64,000 bases of DNA from Diphasiastrum complanatum (lineage: Eukaryota; Streptophyta; Lycopodiopsida; Lycopodiales; Lycopodiaceae), in NCBI GenBank assembly GCA_029204225.1, contig CM055096.1, forward strand, positions 3,504,014 through 3,568,013. Direction: 5' to 3'. Shown in pieces: positions 30,359 through 42,609 of the stretch. The first letter of the stretch is position 1. Each line of letters starts with the position of its first letter. Below the pieces are notes generated by a model. That model made no database searches. It was not told where the DNA came from and saw only the letters and a program-made list of their open reading frames with translations. Position numbers and translations under genes: made by a program.

Positions 30359-32159
30359 GATAAACTTTTGCAGGCATAAGAAAAAGATCTTCCTATCATA
30401 GCGCACTACAAATCACGATGAGGCAAAGATTGATAAGCCCGTTAACTTGGTTGAAGATCATGCTGAAAAATGGCTAATAGTAAAATAAACAATCCATACA
30501 AGAAGTTCAAGAAAATTATATACATACACTGGTGAAAAAAATGACAATAATATATACAAATAACAAAATATATGTATGGCTTCCCTTTCAGGATTCTACA
30601 AAAACTAACAACAACACATGAAGAGACTAGTTTTTCTTGAAGTTGTCCTCCCGAAAATGTTTCAGCATCATGTACATTGACAAAATATTGAGATCCACCA
30701 ACTCAGTTGAAAGGATTACTACATGATGCATGTGGCACATCGACAATGCTTCTTCCTCAAACAAAACACACAAGTTGTTGTGCACTTGTTCAATATTGTT
30801 GTAAAAATGATGATCATTGTTAAGAGACCAACAACTATATAAAATTACATACACAAAAAAACTTTAAAAAAGTAAATATATTAATTTAAGAAAAAAGCAA
30901 TGAATAAGCGTAAACAAAGAGGGTTCCGATATCCAGGAAAACTTTTACAATAACCCAAGAGAGTGAAATAGGTAGCATTGAAAGTCTCTTCTACATACCT
31001 CTGACCATTTTGAAAGAATTAACCCGAAAAGACCTGCTTTTTGGTGCAGCAAACATATTTCCATCCCAGCAAAATTCTTCAAAGAAAGAAAACTGAACAT
31101 TTACTAATATTACCAACAAACCTCAAGGGGCTTCCAATCTCTTTCAAAACCTTTTGGCATAGCAAGAATCTCAAGTTGTATGGTAGCATCTGCTACAAGG
31201 TAGCTACTTCAATTATGAACTTCACAACAAACAAAAAATGTTAACTGAAACAAACAGGTCAATTGATAACTCCAAGTAGCTGATAGGCAATTTGCACAGT
31301 CAAGTCCCCAACTGCTGTTGTTTCATTACAACGAACCCTACTCAGATTGATATTGAGTTTCCAAGGTAGTTTTGCTCGTCAACTTTCACAATAAATAGCA
31401 GAGGAGAGAGAAAATATAAAACCGTTGAATGGATATGATTACAACACACCTTAAGAAAACATGCTAACAAAGTTGTATAAACATAAAGTCGCTAAATTCA
31501 ATGAAAAATGCCTCAAATGCTAGCAATTGGTCAATGCTCTTCCTCAACAAATGGGCATCAACACAATCCAATTTTCAACTGAAAAGCACAGGACCATGCT
31601 ATAGCTCCAATCCAAACTCTAAAAGCTCTTGCGGCTACAAAAGCATGTCTACTTCTAATACTACTTATTTCAAAAAAATCCTAGTTTTCAACTCTTGGTA
31701 AGAAGGTGTGGAGAACCATAGTTTTCTTCATAAAATCATTCCACATAGTTGGCACATAACAACAATATGACATTTCAAGAACTAGTGAGTATCTTGACTA
31801 TGCTCAACTGTTTGCAGACAGGTGATAATAGTCCAAAAGTAAACAAGAAAATATCATCCAAGACCTGAAGGAAACTACAAGTGTCACAGTTTGTACTATG
31901 GAGAAGCCAAGAAAAGCACAACAAAAAAAGCATTAGAAATTTTCATCAAAGATACATAGTCCAGAAAATTCCCAATGCAGTCAAAAAATATACCTGATTG
32001 TCAAACCAAAGAAATGTGAGACAACTAAAGACTTCAAACATTGTAGACAAAGAACTGCATATCAGACATGGTTTGCACAAAAAATATCATAACACAAACA
32101 GCGTGCAATTTGCAATCTAAACTTTATCGATTGTAATAAGCAGCTAGCGTGCCAAGAGC
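30359..32159. other. AT-rich DNA, no gene or known repeat recognised
   Basis: No coding sequence, LTR or RNA gene is visible, and it has no second copy in the window, unlike most of its surroundings. It may be intron or 3' flank of the exon-like ORF at 32,160-32,440 (minus strand). Confidence 0.5.
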
Positions 32160-32440
32160 TCAGGCAATTTGAGCCCTTTCTACAAGAGTTGCTCCCAGAT
32201 GTGCAGCTGCATAAGACGACAATGAAATAGAGGATCCTAGGTTTTTGATTGCTTGTGAGGGTGAACTGGGTCTTGCATCATACAAAGGAGCTGTTGCAAG
32301 TCGCATATAAGTAGCAAGCTGCGTAGGGTATGTTGTCAAACCCTTTGAATGTGCTCCTAGTGAAGCCAACCCAAGGGAGTTGTTGCCGGCAGGATGGAGG
32401 CCATGACCTACCCCTGAGAGAAAACCCTAAGCCACGCTAG
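32160..32440 (-). pseudogene. Exon-like ORF of an unrecognised host gene
   Basis: Minus strand. After a TTTTCTCTCAG splice-acceptor-like site near 32,423, a frame reads GVGHGLHPAGNNSLGLASLG, then YPTQLATYMRLATAPLYDAR, ending AHLGATLVERAQIA and TGA at 32,160. The Ser/Ala/Leu-rich, regular composition looks like a real protein C-terminus. Upstream (32,440-32,640, minus) is CT-rich, like a plant 5' region or intron. I cannot name the family. Confidence 0.4.
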
Positions 32441-32819
32441 CAGAAAAAGAGAAGACATCGAAGGGTATAGAGATGCGACAAGGTAAGGATCTATGAAAGA
32501 AACGAGTGATCAGAAAAACACAAAGCAGAAGAAGCGCATGATCAAACAGAGGAAGACGAATCAAGAGGGAAAGAGCGAAGTGAGCGTGAAAAAAATTTGG
32601 TTCATTTCTATGCTGCCGCTGAGTCAGTCATACAATTAGAAGGGTTGTTGGCCCTGCGTTGACGTTGGCATCCGAAAACAAAAATAATTGTGAAGTTTGA
32701 GCCTCTCCTTGGAAACCAACAAGCTTTTCAACTAGAAGGAAGATTACAATAAATGAGTTGGAGCAGTCGATGATGGTAGCGGGAGATAGCAACCCCATGT
32801 GCATCACCAAGAATGCCTT

Positions 32820-34112
32820 CACACACCAACGATGGTGTGGTTGAGGGCGAATGAGGTTACTCTGAGCCTCCCTCCTACCTTCTCGATTGATCCTGTCTCA
32901 AATACATCTCTTGAGAGCTACCTTCACGGATCGTCTATTGCTTCTGAATTTATGTTCCCTCTACCTCAGTTACAATTGAGAGTAGGGATGTTATATTCCA
33001 TGAGAATCAAAAATACATCTTTGAGGAGGCCGAGATCAAAGATTCTCAAAAGGATTCTCCTGTCATCACCCTTGAAGACTATCATGGAGAGATGGGGCCG
33101 AGAATTGAGGAGAAGTCACCTCGGATCTTTTCACCAAGGAGATCACAAAGAGAAAGATCCAAGCCTAAGAGGCTTACATATGGAGATAGAGGCAAGCAAG
33201 TGGAACTCAACTCCACTAATTGTGCTTATTTTGTTTCACATGAGGAGCCAAAGAATGTATATGATGCACTCAATTCAAAGGAATGGTTTCTAGCCATGAA
33301 GGAGAAACGATGCTTTGATGGCCAACAAGACACGAGAGCTTGTGGATCTTCCATCCAACAAGCACACCATTGGTTGCAAATGGATTTTTTGAGTCAAATA
33401 TAATCAAGAGGCACAATCAACAAGTACAAGGCAAGGCTTTGTGCAAAGGGTTTTGCTCAAGTTTATGGACTTGATTATGAGGATACTTTTGCTCTAGTTG
33501 CAAAGATGGTATCAATTAGAATCATAATTTCTATTGCTTATTTTATCAAATGGCAAGTTTTTCAACTAGATGTCTCTAATGCATTTTTAAATGGATATCT
33601 AGAAGAAGAGAGTTATATGGATCAACCTATTGGGTTCATCCAAGACAAGAACAAAGTTTTCTTGATCTTCAAAAGTCTCTATGGACTAAAGCAAGCTCCA
33701 AGGTTGTGGTATTCTCGACTTAACACCTTTCTTGATTCACTAGGATTTAATCTTAGTAACTATGATCCTTCCTCGTATGTCAAGTTTTATGATAGAGATA
33801 TTGTCATCCTTCTCATTTATGTTGATGATATCATTCTAACAGGAAGTTGGTTAGTTGAGGAAACCAAAGTTGCACTTGGAAAAGAACTCAAGATGCAAGA
33901 TCTTGGAAAAATTCATTACATATTAGGATTAGAGATTGACTTCCATAATGAAAAAGCTTTTGTATGTCAATCCAAGTATGCTCTTTCAATGTTAAAAAGG
34001 TTCAATATGCTAGATTGTAAGAGTATAGAAACTCCTATGGAGAAAATTGTAAAAGACCCTAACAAAGGTGATGAAAGATCCTTCGTGGACATCACTCTTT
34101 TTAGGACAAGAT
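32820..34112 (+). pseudogene. Copia pol fragment (integrase-RT linker and RT with YVDD)
   Basis: Linker text such as PRIEEKSPRIFSPRRSQRER and EPKNVYDALNSKEW is followed, after frameshifts, by KYKARLCAKGFAQVYGLDYE and then a 202-codon frame (33,506-34,114) with LDVSNAFLNGYLEEE, SLYGLKQAPRLWYSRL and LLIYVDDIILTG, the intact catalytic motif. It ends at DITLFR, in the RT/RNase H transition, where block D begins. It lacks LTRs, gag, protease and RNase H, so it is a dead fragment. It belongs to the same family as the minus-strand piece at 52,411-53,790. Confidence 0.9.
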
Positions 34113-34637
34113 GAAGTTTTGAGCAAAAAATTCAAAAAAAATTAACTTCTCCAATAACTTATAAGAGTTGTGCTTTTAAATGAGGCAACATAAGTGTTTT
34201 TCCTAAAAATTACATGTTTTTTAGAGACATAGTTGCTGCATTTTATCACCATGGAAAAATTGTACTTGATGCATACACAGGAGGGTATCCCATGAGAGAA
34301 GCCTTGCAACAAAATATGCAAATGATCATTATCTTGGTGTGCAACAATGAAGATAAATGTTTGTTGGAGGCCTATTGCTCAACTATGATGACTATGATAC
34401 CCAGTTTAGCCAAAAAAATGGAGGCCAATAATGATGGAAGAAAACACGTAGGCCATAAACAACCAGGTGATAATGTAGCCACTTTCTCAATTGCACCTAC
34501 AAATCTTTTAGAAAAACAAAATTTGGATGACATTCAACAAACACAAGAGGATGACGAAGAAAATACATTGATAGAGAGTATTCCTTATCATGAACTCCTG
34601 CTAAATAAAACTATGATCTACCAAATAATTAAAGGAT

Positions 34638-34639
<2 letters not shown>
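34113..34639 (+). pseudogene. Methyltransferase-like ORF in block D, copy 1 (frameshifted)
   Basis: Same protein as 53,880-54,427 but broken by a stop/frameshift at about 34,180 (TTTTAAATGAGGCAAC versus TTTTAAAGGTGACAAC). The open part from 34,214 reads FFRDIVAAFYHHGKIVLDAY, then GGYPMREALQQN. The HGKIVLDAYxGG segment resembles motif I (DPF.G.G) of amino-methyltransferase-type DNA methylases. Its C-terminal half is acidic and ends NKTMIYQIIKG just before the GA repeat. Confidence 0.35.

Positions 34640-34640
<1 letters not shown>

Positions 34641-34698
<58 letters not shown>
34641..34698. repeat. (GA)n microsatellite
   Basis: About 29 GA units directly after the block D ORF stop. The equivalent array is at 54,428-54,490. 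Confidence 0.95.
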
Positions 34699-34702
<4 letters not shown>

Positions 34703-34950
34703 GTGTGTGACAAAAGAAAGAGAATTTATGGAGCATTGAGATTAAATGGTTAAGCACACTCGTGAAGAACATATAAACTATTGGGTTTGCTACTGCCTCG
34801 TGTCCTGCGTAAATTGCTGCATATTGTGCTGCCCCATGTGGATTGTACAAAATCTGTGGAGTTCAAGTCGGCTTCGATAGTCTTAGTAGTAATATGAGAT
34901 AAGATCACGATCTTGTGCCCGAGAATGGTTCATGGTAGTAGCACACTATG

Positions 34951-35273
34951 TGTTGTGTGACAAAATCCAAGGCGTAGCTATGGAGTATCATAAGAACATA
35001 GTAAGCACACTATGAAAGCTTGGAAAACCAGCTACAAAGTAGAAACTAAAGGGCCACTTTTACCATGTAGTGTCAAGAGTGGTGTCTTGCTAATTCTAGC
35101 TCTAGAACCCACATGGTTTCTCAACCTACTTGTTATTACATGCCTAATTAGCACAAGTGGGGTGTACTATATGTACATAAACGTTTTACAAACATGTCTT
35201 ATGCACAACTTACAAGTTACAAGTCTACAAGCCGTAAGGATCAAAATAGGCATTTATTTCAACACCCCCCCTC
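34951..35273 (-). mobile_element. LTR with polypurine tract, minus strand (block D/B boundary), copy 1
   Basis: On the minus strand GAGGGGGGG (35,265-35,273) is immediately followed by TGTTGAAATAAATGCC, the classic polypurine tract/3' LTR start. The other LTR edge may be the TGTTGTGTGACAAAATCC at 34,951, giving TGTTG...CAACA ends and a 314 bp LTR. The PPT side is solid, the far edge is a guess. The internal side of this element would be block B. Confidence 0.55.
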
Positions 35274-36240
35274 AATGGCTATTTTCTTCATACCAACACC
35301 TATGTAGTGAAGTTAAAATATATTTTGAAGCCGTACCTTAAAAGTAGCATCCCAATCCATTCTCACTCGTCTCTCCAATAATTTGAATAATGATTGCATA
35401 TTGTTGGCATACACATACTTGTTTTCTCCTTGGTGGGAGACCACTTTATGGGGAATTTTTGCATAAACTGACAAAATTGTGATTAGTATTTAAACAAATG
35501 TACACCCTGACCGCCACTATCCAAGTGAAACGGCACTGTAGTCTCCAGTTGCTTCTTAGGTGTCTCTAATTGTTCCTTGAAGCAATCTATATTTTCTCAT
35601 AATTCTTTCCTCCCTAACTTCGTCTTCCTTGCACATGTGAGACGACCTAGATATGTCATCTTTCACCACATCTCGAATCTCCGATTTCCGATTGCTCATC
35701 ACACCTCTCATGTGGCTCACCATCCATTTTTGATGAAATTGCATATCACAACTGTCCACCGACATACTTATTGTCTTAATCATCTTTAAAATGCCAATCC
35801 TTTAAAATGTCCTTGTTGAAGACCAGATGCATGGTTGCCTCATGTGAGTGATGACACAAGCACTATAGTCATCCTCAAGTTTGTATAAATCCCTTTGGAA
35901 GTTGTGAACTGTATATAGGATGTACATTATGCTCTAGAATACATTCACATAAAAAAGATAGATTTTTATAATTATTTTGAAATACAAAACTTGTTGTAGG
36001 ATATTGACGTATCATGCCTAAATTTATGGAGTCTATATATTGATTGGGAAGCAAACTATCACCTACATTATGAGAATATGTCTTGTAATATTAAAGCGTG
36101 AAAGTTACATAAAGGGCATCATTGATTTATGATATATTCTCTCAAAGGAATGAGCAACTTCATCACCAGAGTGCTCAATGCAATATAGAGTCTTTACTTG
36201 CGGGACTTGACACCAAGTTGCCCAGAAACTCAAAGACGAA
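35274..36240 (-). repeat. Block B, partial copy
   Basis: Matches 17,885-18,835 and 55,068-56,050. It contains the unrecognised minus-strand ORF (35,556-35,783 plus the part to 35,305). It is cut at 36,240 (AAAGACGAATTTA) by a copia LTR fragment, so the FCP1-like part is missing here. Confidence 0.8.
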
Positions 36241-36520
36241 TTTACTATCTTGGTGATTGCTTGCAATTATATGTGTAGAATGATCTATATTTGCTATTTT
36301 TGGATCCACATGTGTGAAATACAGCAGCTTGTTGGTTTTGTATGGTCATCAACATTACATAATCATTTCATTCAAGTTTGACCAAGTTCGATTGGTGTCT
36401 GCATCTCAATTTGTGTGTAGATGCTGATTTTTCTACATTGGTGAGATTGGTAGTGTATTTCTCTTTCTAACCAAAGATCATTCAAGTAGATTGGATCTTA
36501 AGGATCTGAAATCTTTCACA
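36241..36520 (+). mobile_element. Copia 3' LTR remnant bordering unit U copy 3
   Basis: Right-hand 280 bp of the 626 bp copia LTR, ending GAAATCTTTCACA and followed by the target repeat AAGAT (36,521-36,525). The left part has been lost at the junction with block B. Confidence 0.9.
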
Positions 36521-37087
36521 AAGATTCACCAAAATCCAACCTTCCTTGTCTTGACCCATTTTGTGTGTGGATCCGCAATCTTATTGTCCACAATGTGAAG
36601 GAACTCATGCATTGTTAAGCATGTCTTTTCACCGTACAACCTGACAAGGTATGGAATTCCATCAAAGATGATGCCTGACATGTAGACCAAGGGGGTGTTG
36701 ACGCTCAGGTAGAGATGTCCTCGGAATGAGCCTCGGGCACAGCTTGTGTCCAAAAACTCAATGATTCGCCAAAAACTCCAAGAAAGATAGAGGGGCAGGC
36801 AACACCCAAGTATAGAGTCAGTCGTTGGGTTTCTCCCATGTTCGGTGCTTTGTGCCTCGTCCGCTCCCATGGGTTGGCAGATGGGAGGAACACTCGGGCC
36901 TTGGCAGCATGAATGTCAAAGGGAGAAAGCCCAAGGTAAGGTGGCTCAAGTTTTCTAACTCAACAAAGTTTCTTGAATTTCACATGTGAAGGTTGAGTGC
37001 TGGGTAGCCTAGCACCCCTTCGATGAGGTTTTTAGATTGCAGTATAGGGGGTTGTTTGTCTCTGTCAATGACATTGTGAGTTCATTA

Positions 37088-37120
<33 letters not shown>

Positions 37121-38958
37121 TAAGGTCTCTATAGGTGAATTTGAGAAAGGATCATTGAAAGGGCGCATGAATAGTAGGACCCATAGGTGTCCAAGAGCAA
37201 GGAGTATGAAGCAAGGGAGGGAAGCTTGTCAGGTGGGAAAAAAGAGGTGAAAACTCTAGAATGGCCAGTATGGTCAACAATTCCCATCATCCTTTTTTCA
37301 CCTCAAAAATCTGTCATTATCTCCCTAGGGAATCACAAGAAAGTTTTGTTTGTTTCCTATGTAGGAAAAACATGAAATTCCCTAGTTTTACACGATTTTT
37401 CATTGTTAAGAAATGCATTTGGATGACTTATAATCCCCTTTTAACTAAGAATAACTTATTTGGAATAGCTTTTACTGTACTAAATACTTATTACTTACTA
37501 TTTTATATTATTTATTATAATATACTAAATACATTTATATATATGAAATAAAAAGTGTATTAGTATGATTATATATTACTATAATATACTCAATATCAAA
37601 TACTAAAATACCTAAATATAACTATACTAAATATTAATCTAAGTACTAAATATCAAATATGCTAAACTTTTGATATTAGTTAGTTATTATTAGTTGGTTA
37701 CTTATTATAATCTAACTACTTGACTATCAAAATAATTAATTAACTAACTAAGTAGTGTTAGCTAACTAGTTTAGTGGTATAATAGTTCACTAACTATAGT
37801 AACATAAATGTTCGTTCACTAGCTGATTAGTTAGTAGTTTCCTAGTTAACTATCGTATTTTAGTTAAGTAAGCTAACTATTAAAATTTTAGTTTACTGGT
37901 AGTATAAGTCGAGTATTTGTGGTATATCATCTCCTAATTCAAAGTGAATCATGTTAGATCATGTAATGGAATTCAAATAACATATAGGGTTAAATGAGCT
38001 CCAACGAGAATATGAAGTAATAAAGTACACACATTCAATATAGACTTTTAGTTCATTTTAGAAGAACATTACTAAACATAAAGCCCGATATTGCTTCCTC
38101 TTTAGTTTAGATGTTGCGCTAGATCAATTTTATGTCTATCACTCAAGCTTGAGTTTGATGTCTAACATGCAAATTTAACTTTCATCACTTGAAATTTCTC
38201 ATTGTGTGATCAAAATAAACAATGTCAAGTTTAGGACATTCAAATTACTATAGTTCGGTCTCTTTTTGATGAAATAGACCTCTATCACTTGAGATAGCTC
38301 AAATTTGGTTTTGTTCACCCGAGATAGCTTGATTTTGGATCATATCATTCAAGATTCTCATTGAGTGATCAAATTCGTGGAATCTTCTAAATGGCTCAAA
38401 CTTGAACCACATCATACAAGATAGCTTGATTTTGGTTCCAAACATGTGATTTTAATCACTTGAGACTTAAATTTGTTTTTTATCACTCACGATAGCTCGA
38501 CATTGGTCCTTATCCTCAGGATCACTCATTTGTTGATTGAATTTGATAAGTTGAGATAACCTAGGTTTGACAACCTAGATTTGATTCCTAACATGCAGTC
38601 CCTATAAGTTGAGATAACCTAGATTTGATTCCTATAAGTTAAGATAACCTAGATCATTGAGATTGGACCAACCTTGACTTTACTACATTCAAATTGCCAG
38701 TATTAGTGAAATTGTAGTTCAGAGCCAACAATGACAAATGTTATGTAGAGTGGAAGAGTGATGGGAAAATCATCTATGATAAATTACCATTCAGACCAAT
38801 AGTGCGGCTGGGTTCAATACATCCTTCAATCATAGATGCACCACTACCAAGCTTGTCTACTATGATGTAGACCCAATCGAGCAAGTGGCACTATGTTTGC
38901 CCTCATTTCAAGAACTTGAGAAGGACATTCCTTTGGATTTAGAGTTGGGTTTACAATG
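36521..38958 (+). repeat. Composite repeat unit U, copy 3 (complete)
   Basis: Same order as copy 2 from AAGATTCACC to GAAGAT, 2.44 kb. It differs by small indels: an extra TATTTGGAATAGC near 37,460, the ~60 bp segment near 37,780-37,840 (also in copy 1, missing in copies 2 and 4), and a local duplication of the GATAACCTAG phrase near 38,555-38,655 that replaces the GACATGTTGTCC stretch. Confidence 0.85.
37018..37157 (+). pseudogene. 18S rRNA 3'-end fragment, copy 3
   Basis: Same patch as 13,744-13,883 with a few private changes (GTCAATGACA, TTGAGAAAGGATCATTG). Confidence 0.9.
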
Positions 38959-38963
38959 AAGAT

Positions 38964-39589
38964 TGTGAAAGATTCAACTAGTTTCATCACATTTTGCAAT
39001 ATTTCCATATTTGGCATGTTGAGGCCAAAACTTGTTTTAGACTTAGAGGTTGACTTTCATTCGAATAAACACTTTTTGAAAGTGTGGGAAAGTTGGAATG
39101 CGAGTTTGAGTAGATTCAATTTCAATAGTTGGGTACATTGAATCTAGACCCAAAATTAGTAGGGTTAGCATTTTGGTGGGAAAGCCAAGTGGCCAAATAG
39201 GGTTTGGACCTGTTATAAAAGGATGTAACTCATGGAGAGAGCAATCTTCTCTCTACTCTATCTCATTTCAAGCTTATACATGGTTCTCTTGGGTTCTACT
39301 ATCCATTGGTGCACTATCTTGGTGATTGCTTGCAATTCTATGTGTAGAATGATCTATATTTGTTATTTTTGGATCCACATGTGTGAAATATAGTAGCTTG
39401 CTGGTTTTGTATGGACAGCAATAGTACATAATCATTTCATTCAAGTTTGACCAAGTTCTATTGGTGTTTGCATCTCAATTTGTGTGTAGATGCTGATTTT
39501 TCTACATTGGTGAGATTGGTGGTGTATTTCTCTTTCTAACCAAAGATCATTCAAGTAGATTGGATCTTAAGGATCTGAAATCTTTCACA
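38964..39589 (+). repeat. 5' LTR
   Basis: TGTGAAAGATT...AATCTTTCACA, 626 bp. It contains CCTGTTATAAAAGGATG (about 39,210-39,226), a likely TATA box, with the transcript start expected ~30 bp downstream. Confidence 0.95.
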
Positions 39590-39601
39590 TGGTATCAGAG
39601 C
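39590..39601 (+). other. Primer-binding site
   Basis: TGGTATCAGAGC directly after the LTR; initiator-Met tRNA type. Confidence 0.95.
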
Positions 39602-40162
39602 TTGTGTTTCAGATTATGAAGAAGGAAATCAGATCTATCAATGATTTGGTGAAGATATCAAGTCTAGAGCATGCTAGAGAGGATTCTATACCAAAATCGG
39701 ATTTTTGCTTTTGTAGATCAAAACACTAAATAGGTCAATATACTTGTTCAATTCCAATTTTTGAATTCAAATACAGGATTTGGCCAATTTTTGGATCATT
39801 GGATCAGCCTAAGTGGTGGCTTATAGATTGCATATCAAATTTCCAGCATTTGCATGTAGATTTGGAATAGTCAATTTTTTGTGATTTTGTCAAAACCCTA
39901 ATTTTGATTGGATCTCTTGATAGTGAGGTTTCTGGACTTCATTTGAGTGTGTTTCGATCTTAGAAAGTTGCAAAAGTCATTAGATTGAGGATATATCATA
40001 GGTTGATCAAGGTTCCATGATTCTATGTGTTGATTTGATTGGATAAGTGCTATAAGAGAATTTGTGAATTAGTTTCAAATCTTAGTGATTTCTTTTGAAA
40101 GCATTTGTTGTTGTTCAAAGGAGTTCTTTGTGCGTTGAAAGAGAAGATCAGGTCATTGCTAC

Positions 40163-41428
40163 ATGGCAACCTCAATTGGAGTCATGCTGGAATCCAATGA
40201 TAGGCTTACCTCAAGTAACTATTCATTGCGGAAAGTGAGGATGGAGTCACTTCTTGAGATGAATGATGTTTTGAATATTGTTGTAGGTTTGGAGAAGAGA
40301 CCAGCAACACAACAAGATCAATTGAGGTATGACAAGAGGGCCAAGAAGGCTCTACACATAATAAAGATGAATGTTACCAATGAGCTTCTCAAGGAAGTTG
40401 GTAAGTGCACATCATATTTCAAAGCTTGGAATTCATTTAAAAAGCTTTATGAATCCAAGTCTACTTCTAGAGTGTTGACTCTAAGAAGGAAAATCTTTTC
40501 TTGTTTGCAAAAGAATGAAGAAAGTCCAAGTACTTTTGTTTTGAGAATGAAAGCATTGAATGATGAGCTAGCTTGCATAGATGAAAGCATTAAGGAAGGA
40601 GAGCTTATTCAAGTGATTCTTAATGGCTTGTTGGATGCTCATGCTAACATTGTTCAAAGTATTGCTATTCAAAAGACTTTGCCAAGTTTGATGGATCTTC
40701 AAGAGATCTTGATCAATAAGGAATATAGGCTTCAAGCAAGAGGTGGATCTACATCGACACTTCAAGAGGATGCTATGTTCACAAAGGGCAAATTCAAGGG
40801 CAAAACCAAAAGTAAGTGGTCTAAAAGGCAAGATCAAGTGGATGCTTCTTCAAGTGGCAAAAAGAAGGATAGATCAAAGCTTAAGTGCTTCTATTGTGGC
40901 ATCAAAGGACACTTTGCAAGTGAGTGCTACAAGAAGAAGAGAGATCAAGGAGACAAGCAAGGTAGTCTAACTCTTGATGAGGATGGTTTGGATGTTCAAG
41001 ATGCAAATGATGATGCTTTTGTGATGTCTTCATGTATGCTTGCTAATCATGGCGATCTAGATCCTTGTTGGATTGATAGTGAGGCAAGTTCACACATGAC
41101 CTTTCACAAAGAGTACTTCACTTCTTTGTTGGCATATGGAGATGACAAGAGGGTGATCTACACGGCCAATGATGGTGAGTGTGCAATTAAAGGGATTGGC
41201 ACAATTCCTATTTCTCTCTCTACAAATAGGAATGTTCATTTGGAGGATGTCTTGTTTATTCCATCTATTACCAAGAATTTGCTTAGTGTGAGTCAAATGC
41301 TAAGTAAGAGCCTCAAGGTGGAGTTTGATGGAGATGCTTGTTTGATCAAAAGGAAGGATGTCTTGATTGGAAAAGGTAAGAGACAAGGGAAATTGTTCAA
41401 ACTAGATGCTTTTGTTATTGCTAACTAG
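40163..41428 (+). CDS. Copia gag with zinc knuckle and start of protease
   Basis: 421 codons, uninterrupted. Residues ~1-200 are copia gag (UBN2-type; SNYSLRKVRMESLLEMND, KLYESKSTSRVLTLRRKIFS). A CCHC knuckle CFYCGIKGHFASEC lies near residues 244-257. Protease starts at CWIDSEASSHMTFHKEYF near 304-321, where the family has DSGAS; the Gly after the catalytic Asp-Ser is Glu here, so the enzyme is probably dead. The frame ends with TAG at 41,426 before the GAG-pre-integrase domain, which continues in frame after the stop, so the stop is a mutation. Gag may still be made and could package RNA. Confidence 0.9.
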   Translation: MATSIGVMLESNDRLTSSNYSLRKVRMESLLEMNDVLNIVVGLEKRPATQQDQLRYDKRAKKALHIIKMNVTNELLKEVGKCTSYFKAWNSFKKLYESKSTSRVLTLRRKIFSCLQKNEESPSTFVLRMKALNDELACIDESIKEGELIQVILNGLLDAHANIVQSIAIQKTLPSLMDLQEILINKEYRLQARGGSTSTLQEDAMFTKGKFKGKTKSKWSKRQDQVDASSSGKKKDRSKLKCFYCGIKGHFASECYKKKRDQGDKQGSLTLDEDGLDVQDANDDAFVMSSCMLANHGDLDPCWIDSEASSHMTFHKEYFTSLLAYGDDKRVIYTANDGECAIKGIGTIPISLSTNRNVHLEDVLFIPSITKNLLSVSQMLSKSLKVEFDGDACLIKRKDVLIGKGKRQGKLFKLDAFVIAN

Positions 41429-41840
41429 GTTGGATGTGTTGCAATTGAGCAAATTTCTATTCAAGAGGTTTGGCACAAAAGGATGGGACACCTCAACTTC
41501 AAGTCATTGGAGGTAATGGCAAGGAAGGTTGTGATTGGTCTTCCAAGTTCCTTAAGTAATGACAAGCATGTTTGTGAGTCTTGTGCTTTGTCTAAGTCAC
41601 ATAGACTACCTTATACTATATCTATATCTAGATCTACAAAGCCTTTTCAACTTGTACATTCGGATATTCATGGATTTACTACAATTAGCAATAGTGGAGC
41701 TAAGATGTATGTGACAATTCATTGATGATTTAGTAGATTTTGTTGGGTCTATCTACTAAAGAGAAAGGATGAAGTGTATGATGTCTTTGTCAAGTTCAAG
41801 AATGCAAGGGAGAACCAATTTTCCTATGTTGCTTTCTTAA
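41429..41840 (+). pseudogene. Copia integrase, N-terminal part
   Basis: In frame with gag after its stop: VWHKRMGHLNFKSL (the HH of the zinc domain), HVCESCALSKSHRLPY (its CC), and FQLVHSDIHGF with the first catalytic Asp. Stops at 41,723-41,728 break it, and WVYLLKRKDEVYDVFVKFK follows. The rest of the core (second Asp and Glu) is deleted. Confidence 0.85.
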
Positions 41841-41844
41841 CCTC

Positions 41845-42609
41845 TTTGATGAGCCTACAAGTGTATATTGAGCAAGGAAAGAAGAGGAGTGGATCCAAGC
41901 AATGGATCTTGAGTATCAAGCTCTTATGAAGAGTGGAACATCTTTTGGAGGATTTTCTTGTGTACATGGATCTATGCAAGTGGATGGATGTTATCTTGTT
42001 GTAAACTCAATTAATGGATCTGGAAAACAAATTTTGTTCAATTACTTTGATGATCAAGTTGAATATCAAGAACTTGATCTCAAAGCGCTTCAACTAGTCA
42101 AAAGGAAAGTTGGCAATTTGAAGCTAGTCAAGAGCATCAAAGGAGAGGTAATTGGCAAAGATGTTATGGACCTATTCTTGCAGAATATTGAAGACTCAAG
42201 TAAGGTCAAAGGAGCAGCAAGGAAGTGTTGTTCAAGTTTACTTTACTTGTTCTATCTCATGTTTGAGCATTTTCATGTGGATGTGTGCAAATTGTCAAGA
42301 TATGGTAAAACTAGCTACATTGGTGAGCATTGTTTTAATGTTGGACTTGTACTAGCATTCTTGGCTGGTTTTTCTAATGGAAATGAAGCTATTGGAGGTT
42401 CATTATGTCATTCATTCATGGTCAAGTCATCAAGGCTTGATGGCATCTTATGGCAAGATGGAGATGGAGATGGCGACTCATTCATGGAGTATCATGGTGG
42501 ATACATGGCAACAAATGACAAAGGAGGAGACATGCAAGCAAAAGTTGATCACTCACATTTATTGATTGTTTGCTATATTTTTCCAGAGAGTTCAGAGTTG
42601 GAAGCATGG
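41845..42609 (+). pseudogene. Copia RT start fused to ~225 codons of foreign sequence
   Basis: DEPTSVY, stop, ARKEEEWIQAMDLEYQALMK is the conserved start of copia RT. After KSGT the RT text (normally W.LV.LP...) is replaced by SFGGFSCVHGSMQVDG and a long open frame to 42,609 (236 codons from the Met at 41,902). Its parts include ELDLKALQLVKRKVGNLKLV, a hydrophobic segment SSLLYLFYLMFEHFHVDVC, VGLVLAFLAGFSNG, and an acidic DGDGDGD run. I recognise no domain. The frame remained open in a second, diverged copy (29,026-29,466) for 147 codons, which may mean past selection or only recent origin. Confidence 0.7.

Noticed and set aside
34629-34850. Minus-strand ORF with a Ser-Leu repeat tail (also 54,406-54,642)
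   Set aside because: The SLSLSL run is just translation of the GA microsatellite.
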